From NCBI GenBank assembly GCA_029555885.1, contig JAKPQT010000539.1, forward strand, positions 1 to 15,915: a stretch of 15,915 nt of DNA. Direction: 5' to 3'. Shown in pieces: positions 12,760-15,915 of the stretch. Under the pieces are notes generated by a model that saw only the letters and a program-made list of their open reading frames with translations, was not told the DNA's origin and made no database searches. The position numbers and the translations under genes were made by a program. The first letter of the stretch is position 1; every line of letters starts with the position of its first letter. The stretch is from Chloroflexota bacterium. GTDB taxonomy: Bacteria > Chloroflexota > Anaerolineae > CG2-30-64-16.

Positions 12760-12843
12760 CGACTGCGTGCGGCATTGCCGCCCGCCGCTCAGGATGTTCC
12801 TTCGACTACGTGCGCAGCCGTGCGCCGCCCGCTGCTCAGGATG
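12760..12843. repeat. Two imperfect tandem copies of a GC-rich unit
   Basis: Copy 1 has CGACTGCGTGCG (12760-12771) and GCCGCCCGCCGCTCAGGATG (12777-12796). Copy 2 has CGACTACGTGCG (12803-12814) and GCCGCCCGCTGCTCAGGATG (12824-12843). The two blocks match at 11 of 12 and 19 of 20 positions; spacing differs by four bases (43 and 47). It lies between the tRNA promoter and the end of the C39-like gene, and no open frame spans it convincingly. Confidence 0.6.
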
Positions 12844-12888
12844 CGCCTCTGACGCTGCACGAGCTGTCCAACCCGCTCGGCGCTGCCG

Positions 12889-13530
12889 TTACTCGTCCGG
12901 CGGGCGAGGGCAGAGGAATGGCTGCGCAGCCTCGAGCAATTCCGCGGGCAGGCTCTCGCCCGCGGAGGGAAGCCCCGGATATGGTGCATATGAGGGCCGT
13001 GAAAGCGCGCGATTCGTGGCCTGCGCGTAGATGGCCGCGGCGAAGATGGCCCGCTTCGGCGTCCAGCCCGACGCAAAGTACTTCGATAGCTTCACTGCTT
13101 CCTTGCCGGGTAGCTGCCACGGGTCCATGATCTCGCCATCCTGGTCGGTCAGGCTCATGAGCCGCACCCAGTGCTGGTTGAGCGTGCCGCCGGGTGTCGA
13201 ATCTACCTGCAGCACGACGGCCGCACCATTCTCGAGTGCCGCGGTCAGCTTGTCCAGGGGCATCTCGTTGTTCTCGGCCCGGATGAACGCGCTCAGCTTC
13301 AGGCCGAGCGGGGCGACACTGTTGAACACGAACAGGTTGCCGCTGGCGAAGCCTTTGTTTTCGCGCAGCCAGTGGTTCAGATAACCGGGCGACATCGAGT
13401 AGCTCGTCATGTCTGTCACCACCGAGGCGACCGATGTCACCAGGCAGCCCACTTCGCCCATGGTCGGCGGATTCGAGCCGAGCCGGTCCTGCGACCACTC
13501 TGTATCCCGCTGCGAATAGGGTGTGACCAT
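12889..13530 (-). CDS. Papain-like cysteine peptidase (C39-type fold)
   Basis: 213 residues. The pattern is that of the Peptidase_C39_2 family: an N-terminal TPYSQRDTEW segment (Gln7, candidate oxyanion-hole residue), the nucleophile in GEVGCLVTSVASV (Cys29), His120 in NQHWVRLMSL and Asp136 in IMDPWQ, where a triad Asp or Asn is expected. The C-terminal 40 residues are Pro/Ala-rich and may be a flexible tail. No signal peptide or membrane segment is seen, so it appears cytosolic, or exported by a non-Sec route. The start at 13530 has AGGAG seven bases upstream, and its ATG shares a base with the stop of the preceding gene (TAATG), so the two are translationally coupled. A longer upstream open frame only shadows the preceding gene in another frame. 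Likely a partner of the SUMF1-like protein; substrate unknown. Confidence 0.8.
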   Translation of the reverse strand: MVTPYSQRDTEWSQDRLGSNPPTMGEVGCLVTSVASVVTDMTSYSMSPGYLNHWLRENKGFASGNLFVFNSVAPLGLKLSAFIRAENNEMPLDKLTAALENGAAVVLQVDSTPGGTLNQHWVRLMSLTDQDGEIMDPWQLPGKEAVKLSKYFASGWTPKRAIFAAAIYAQATNRALSRPSYAPYPGLPSAGESLPAELLEAAQPFLCPRPPDE

Positions 13531-14081
13531 TAGTTTGCTCCTGGGAGAAGGTCCGCCGCGACGCGGAATGTGACGAATGAATAGCCCTCCGTCGCCTGAA
13601 GGTACGCCTGTGTCAGGCTCACGCCTTCGCGCAGCCAGGGCGGGTAGAAGATGCTGCCCAGGAGACGTGCCGGCCGGTGGTCCGGCTGTGGCACCTCCTC
13701 CATCTCGTTCGACCATTCGCACAGGAAGACGTGATTCAGGCCGCCGCTCCCGACGCCCGACAGGTTGTTCGGCTGGTGCGGCCAGAGGTCCGGGCCGAAA
13801 GCATCTTTTCGGGGGTCTTCGCTGTATAGGAGCAGGAGTTCCGCCATCGAGGGCAGGCGATACCGGCGGCCCTCCTGAGTGCTCAACCAATCGCAGTACT
13901 CGCGGGCCGAGGTCTGCGAGACATAGATCACGGGCGTTGCGCCGGATGCTGGCAACGTCAATGCGTGGGGCATGGGCTGGCCTGCCTCGCGCAGATAGCG
14001 TTTGTACGATTCACGAGTGACGGGCTGGGCGCCAATCACGCAGTGTACGCCGTGTCCGTTGAGTGTCTTGATTTCGGTCAT
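13530..14081 (-). CDS. SUMF1/FGE-sulfatase-like domain protein, short form
   Basis: 183 residues. Hallmarks of the formylglycine-generating-enzyme-like (C-type-lectin-related) fold: PVTRESYKRYLREAG (cf. 'PVTNxxYxxF'), PVIYVSQTSAREYCDWLS (cf. 'PVxxVSWxDAxAYCxWL'), RRYRLPSMAELLLL (cf. 'YRLPTEAEWE'), LNHVFLCEWSNE (cf. 'GNVWEW') and FVTFRVAADL at the C-terminus (cf. 'GFRVA'). The usual N-terminal 'FxMG' part is missing or much reduced, and the catalytic cysteine pair of true FGE is not recognisable, so oxidation of sulfatase cysteines is unlikely. A binding or scaffold role is more probable (inference). The start overlaps the gltX stop (ATGA, 14078-14081) and the stop overlaps the C39-like start, making a tight three-gene unit. 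Confidence 0.8.
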   Translation of the reverse strand: MTEIKTLNGHGVHCVIGAQPVTRESYKRYLREAGQPMPHALTLPASGATPVIYVSQTSAREYCDWLSTQEGRRYRLPSMAELLLLYSEDPRKDAFGPDLWPHQPNNLSGVGSGGLNHVFLCEWSNEMEEVPQPDHRPARLLGSIFYPPWLREGVSLTQAYLQATEGYSFVTFRVAADLLPGAN

Positions 14082-15592
14082 GCTGTCATCTGGTTTTCTA
14101 GCAGGCGTTCTGCCTCGCGGCAGCGCGCCAGCACGCGGTCCTGGCCCAAGGCCATGAAGCTGCCAAACAGCGGGGGCGCCACGTTCTTGCCCGTCGTCGC
14201 CACGCGCAACAGGCCAAAGACCTGGCCGGGCTTGAGGGCCAGTCGGTCGGCCAGCTCGCGCAGCGCCGGGTCCAGCGCCGCTTCATCGAACGGCAGCTCT
14301 TCCAGCAGGCGGCGGCTGGCCCGCAGCGCAGCCAGCGCGCGGCCGGCATCCAGCCCCTTGGGGATGAGCATCGCCGGATCGTAGGCGATCTGGTCCTCGA
14401 AGATGAAATCGACCCACGGCCAAGCCTCATCGAGGGTCTTCAGCCGCTCCGCGACCAGCGGCGCGACATGAGGCAGACCGGGATGCCGCGCCAGCTCCGC
14501 CTCGGGCCAGCCGGACGCGCGGCTGAGAAACGGCACGAGCCGGTCGGTCAGTTCCTCGCGATCCAGCTCGCGAATGTAGTGGCCGTTCATCCACTGGAGC
14601 TTGCTCAGGGGCAGCGCGCCGGCAGCCGGATTGATGTCGGTGATATCGAACTGCGCAACCGCCTGCGCCCGCGTGAAGAGGTCCGTGTCGGGACTGTAGG
14701 CCCAGCCCATGTTCGCCAGGAAGTTGAACATGGCCTCGGGCAGATAGCCGGCCTCGCGGTACTCGCGGATGTAGGTCAGCAGTTCCTCGTCGCCCTCGCC
14801 CTTCTTCTTGCGCTTGCTTAGCTTGCCCTCGCCGCTGGGGTCGAGGATGAGGGGCAGGTGGGCGAACGCAGGAATCTCCCAGCCGAGCGCATCGTAGAGA
14901 TTCACATGCAGCGGCACGCTGCTGAGCCACTCGTCCCCGCGCAGGATGTGGGTGATCTCCATGAAGTGGTCGTCGAGCACGTTGGCGAAATGGTAGGTTG
15001 GGAAGCCATCCGTCTTGACCAGCACCGGGTCGCGGTACTGGTTGTTGTCGAAGGGCTTGATCTTGCGCAGCAGGTCGGTGAAGTGCGTCTCCCCGTCCAC
15101 CGGCATGGCGAAGCGGACGACGGACGGCGCGCCGGAGGCCTCCAGCTCGGCGCGCGCCGCACGGGTGAGCGTGCGGCAGTGGCGGTCATAGCCGATGACG
15201 GGGCTCTTGTTCGCGCGCTGCTCGGCGCGGAGGGCATCCAGGCGCTCGGCGGTGCAGTAGCAGCGGTACGCATGACCGGACGCGATGAGCCGCTCCGCCC
15301 ATTCATGGTAGAACGGCAGGCGCTCCGACTGGAAGTAGGGACCGTACGCTCCGCCCACGCCGGGGCCTTCGTCGTAGTCCAACCCCAGCCAGGCCAGGCT
15401 GTCCATGATGTCTTGCAGCGAGTCCGGCACAAAGCGCGAGCGGTCGGTATCCTCGATGCGCAGGATGAACTTGCCGCCTGTGTGGCGGGCATAGAGCCAG
15501 TTGAAGAGGGCAGTACGCGCGCTCCCCAGGTGAAAATAACCTGTGGGGCTGGGCGCCATCCGTACGCGCACCCGCTGGTCAGAGAGTGTCAT
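14078..15592 (-). CDS. gltX: Glutamate--tRNA ligase
   Basis: 504 residues, a class I synthetase that charges tRNA-Glu (and, in many bacteria, tRNA-Gln) with glutamate. Rossmann-fold signature VRMAPSPTGYFHLGSARTAL, with HLGS (21-24) as the HIGH motif, and KLSKR (257-261) as the KMSKS loop, followed by an unusually basic KKK. Substrate-pocket segments include ILRIEDTDRSR and HILRGDEWLSS. A CYC pair (Cys111, Cys113) with Cys139 sits where zinc-binding GluRS enzymes have their cysteines. The C-terminal anticodon-binding helical domain is complete and of normal length. The start at 15592 has AAGGA seven bases upstream. Upstream is an 80-base leader carrying a perfect hairpin; downstream, SUMF1-like and C39-like genes are coupled by overlapping codons. 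Confidence 0.97.
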   Translation of the reverse strand: MTLSDQRVRVRMAPSPTGYFHLGSARTALFNWLYARHTGGKFILRIEDTDRSRFVPDSLQDIMDSLAWLGLDYDEGPGVGGAYGPYFQSERLPFYHEWAERLIASGHAYRCYCTAERLDALRAEQRANKSPVIGYDRHCRTLTRAARAELEASGAPSVVRFAMPVDGETHFTDLLRKIKPFDNNQYRDPVLVKTDGFPTYHFANVLDDHFMEITHILRGDEWLSSVPLHVNLYDALGWEIPAFAHLPLILDPSGEGKLSKRKKKGEGDEELLTYIREYREAGYLPEAMFNFLANMGWAYSPDTDLFTRAQAVAQFDITDINPAAGALPLSKLQWMNGHYIRELDREELTDRLVPFLSRASGWPEAELARHPGLPHVAPLVAERLKTLDEAWPWVDFIFEDQIAYDPAMLIPKGLDAGRALAALRASRRLLEELPFDEAALDPALRELADRLALKPGQVFGLLRVATTGKNVAPPLFGSFMALGQDRVLARCREAERLLENQMTA

Positions 15593-15621
15593 GGCTGTGT
15601 CCTTAGATGCTCTATCGGTTG

Positions 15622-15674
15622 GTAGTAGGCGCTTCAGCGCCGTCGCGCACCTGAGGCGCTGAAGCGCCTACTAC
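15622..15674. repeat. Perfect 20-bp inverted repeat (GTAG-headed, REP-like) in the gltX leader
   Basis: Arms 15622-15641 and 15655-15674 are exact reverse complements (GTAGTAGGCGCTTCAGCGCC) around a 13-base loop. Each arm contains its own dyad GGCGCTTCAGCGCC and has GTAG at the outer edge, as in REP/BIME elements. It shares the core GCTTCAGC with the GGAG-headed copies. It lies between the predicted promoter and the ribosome site of gltX and would form a very stable hairpin in the 5' leader. Confidence 0.8.
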
Positions 15675-15678
15675 GAAC

Positions 15679-15707
15679 AGTATTTGCGCAATTCCACACT
15701 ATATCAA
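15679..15707 (-). promoter_or_regulatory. Promoter(s) for gltX
   Basis: Minus strand: TTGATA (15702-15707), 17 bases, AATACT (15679-15684), giving a leader of about 80 bases. Slightly upstream, TGCTATAAT (15711-15719) is a perfect extended -10 without a recognisable -35, a second possible start. The whole 15680-15725 stretch is AT-rich compared with its surroundings. Confidence 0.5.
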
Positions 15708-15732
15708 CCCATTATAGCATATATCTGCCCGA

Positions 15733-15915
15733 TCACCACACGGCAAAGGCGCGCGCGCTTTGTGCAAACAGCTCCGCGGTGCCTGCTGTCGCATCGGGCC
15801 CGGCCGCGTAGCTCAGGATCCACAGGTCGGTATCGGTCGCGATGAAATATTGGTGGCCCGTGACCTGGCTGGGCGCACCGTCCCGTCCAGTAAACGGGAA
15901 GCTGTAGATGATATA
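15733..15915 (-). CDS. C-terminal 60 residues of an unidentified protein (runs off right edge)
   Basis: Only the end of the gene is visible. The translation starts YIIYSFPFTGRDGAPSQVTG and continues with GHQYFIATDTDLWILSYAAG, an acidic/Ala helix (TAELFAQSARAFAV) and a terminal Trp before TGA. Two beta-strands followed by a final helix with 'F-x-x-S-x-R-x-F' resemble the C-terminus of small exported PsbP/LpqN-type lipoproteins, but this is a weak resemblance. It lies upstream of gltX in the same direction, with the gltX promoter in between. Confidence 0.6.
   Translation of the reverse strand, partial: YIIYSFPFTGRDGAPSQVTGHQYFIATDTDLWILSYAAGPDATAGTAELFAQSARAFAVW

Noticed and set aside
12699..12888. 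Tandem blocks near the tRNA as a CRISPR fragment or attachment site
   Set aside because: Only two imperfect copies with unequal spacing, no duplicated tRNA 3' end and no integrase gene in the window.
13531..13890. A 120-codon N-terminal extension of the C39-like peptidase
   Set aside because: It is an out-of-frame reading of the SUMF1-like gene; the ATG at 13530 has its own ribosome site and the TAATG coupling.
15593..15732. A T-box or other riboswitch ahead of gltX
   Set aside because: The leader is only about 80 bases and has no T-box sequence or antiterminator pairing; its one structure is the REP-like hairpin.

Overview
The window is high-GC bacterial chromosome. GC-rich coding, the protein families present (a GluRS with a KLSKRKKK signature, ECF sigma/zinc-finger pairs, DUF4157 and SUMF1-like proteins) and the scattered short palindromic repeats suggest Chloroflexota. 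This assignment is an inference from gene style, not from a marker comparison.

Layout. 1-300 (-): N-terminal part of an aldo/keto reductase running off the left edge. 387-3508 (-): a two-gene unit. A 915-aa protein has an N-terminal DUF4157 domain and a C-terminal metallopeptidase domain resembling anthrax lethal factor, and its stop overlaps the start of a small helical protein. A near-consensus promoter lies upstream. 3767-4648 (-) and 4872-5255 (+): an amidohydrolase and a VOC-fold protein, divergently transcribed from promoters whose -35 boxes overlap. 5276-7483 (-): an operon of ECF sigma factor, zinc-type anti-sigma factor and a glutaredoxin-thioredoxin reductase fusion, organised like the SigR/RsrA thiol-stress circuits of actinobacteria. 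7484-8141 has no intact gene. It holds the sigma promoter, a decayed membrane-protein tail, a repeat copy and a nested hairpin. 8142-9830 (-): a ThDP-dependent acetolactate synthase-like enzyme. 10045-11552 (+): a second, divergent sigma factor with a double zinc-finger partner, ending at a hairpin terminator. 11789-12577 (+): an exported trypsin-like protein. 12628-12698 (-): tRNA-Gln(CTG), with its promoter and a strong terminator shared with the protease gene. 12889-15592 (-): gltX followed, by ATGA and TAATG overlaps, by a SUMF1/FGE-like protein and a papain-like (C39-type) peptidase. 15733-15915 (-): C-terminal end of an unidentified protein.

The strongest candidates for something undescribed are: (1) the DUF4157/lethal-factor-like protein, which has a long alanine-rich insertion inside its catalytic core and a coupled small partner; (2) the SUMF1-like plus C39-like pair translationally coupled to gltX; (3) the two sigma/zinc-finger modules, one apparently controlling thiol redox and one with an unusual soluble two-finger partner; and (4) a family of REP-like GGAG/GTAG palindromes, one a perfect 20-bp hairpin in the gltX leader. 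No contractile injection structural genes, transposase or CRISPR array are visible.
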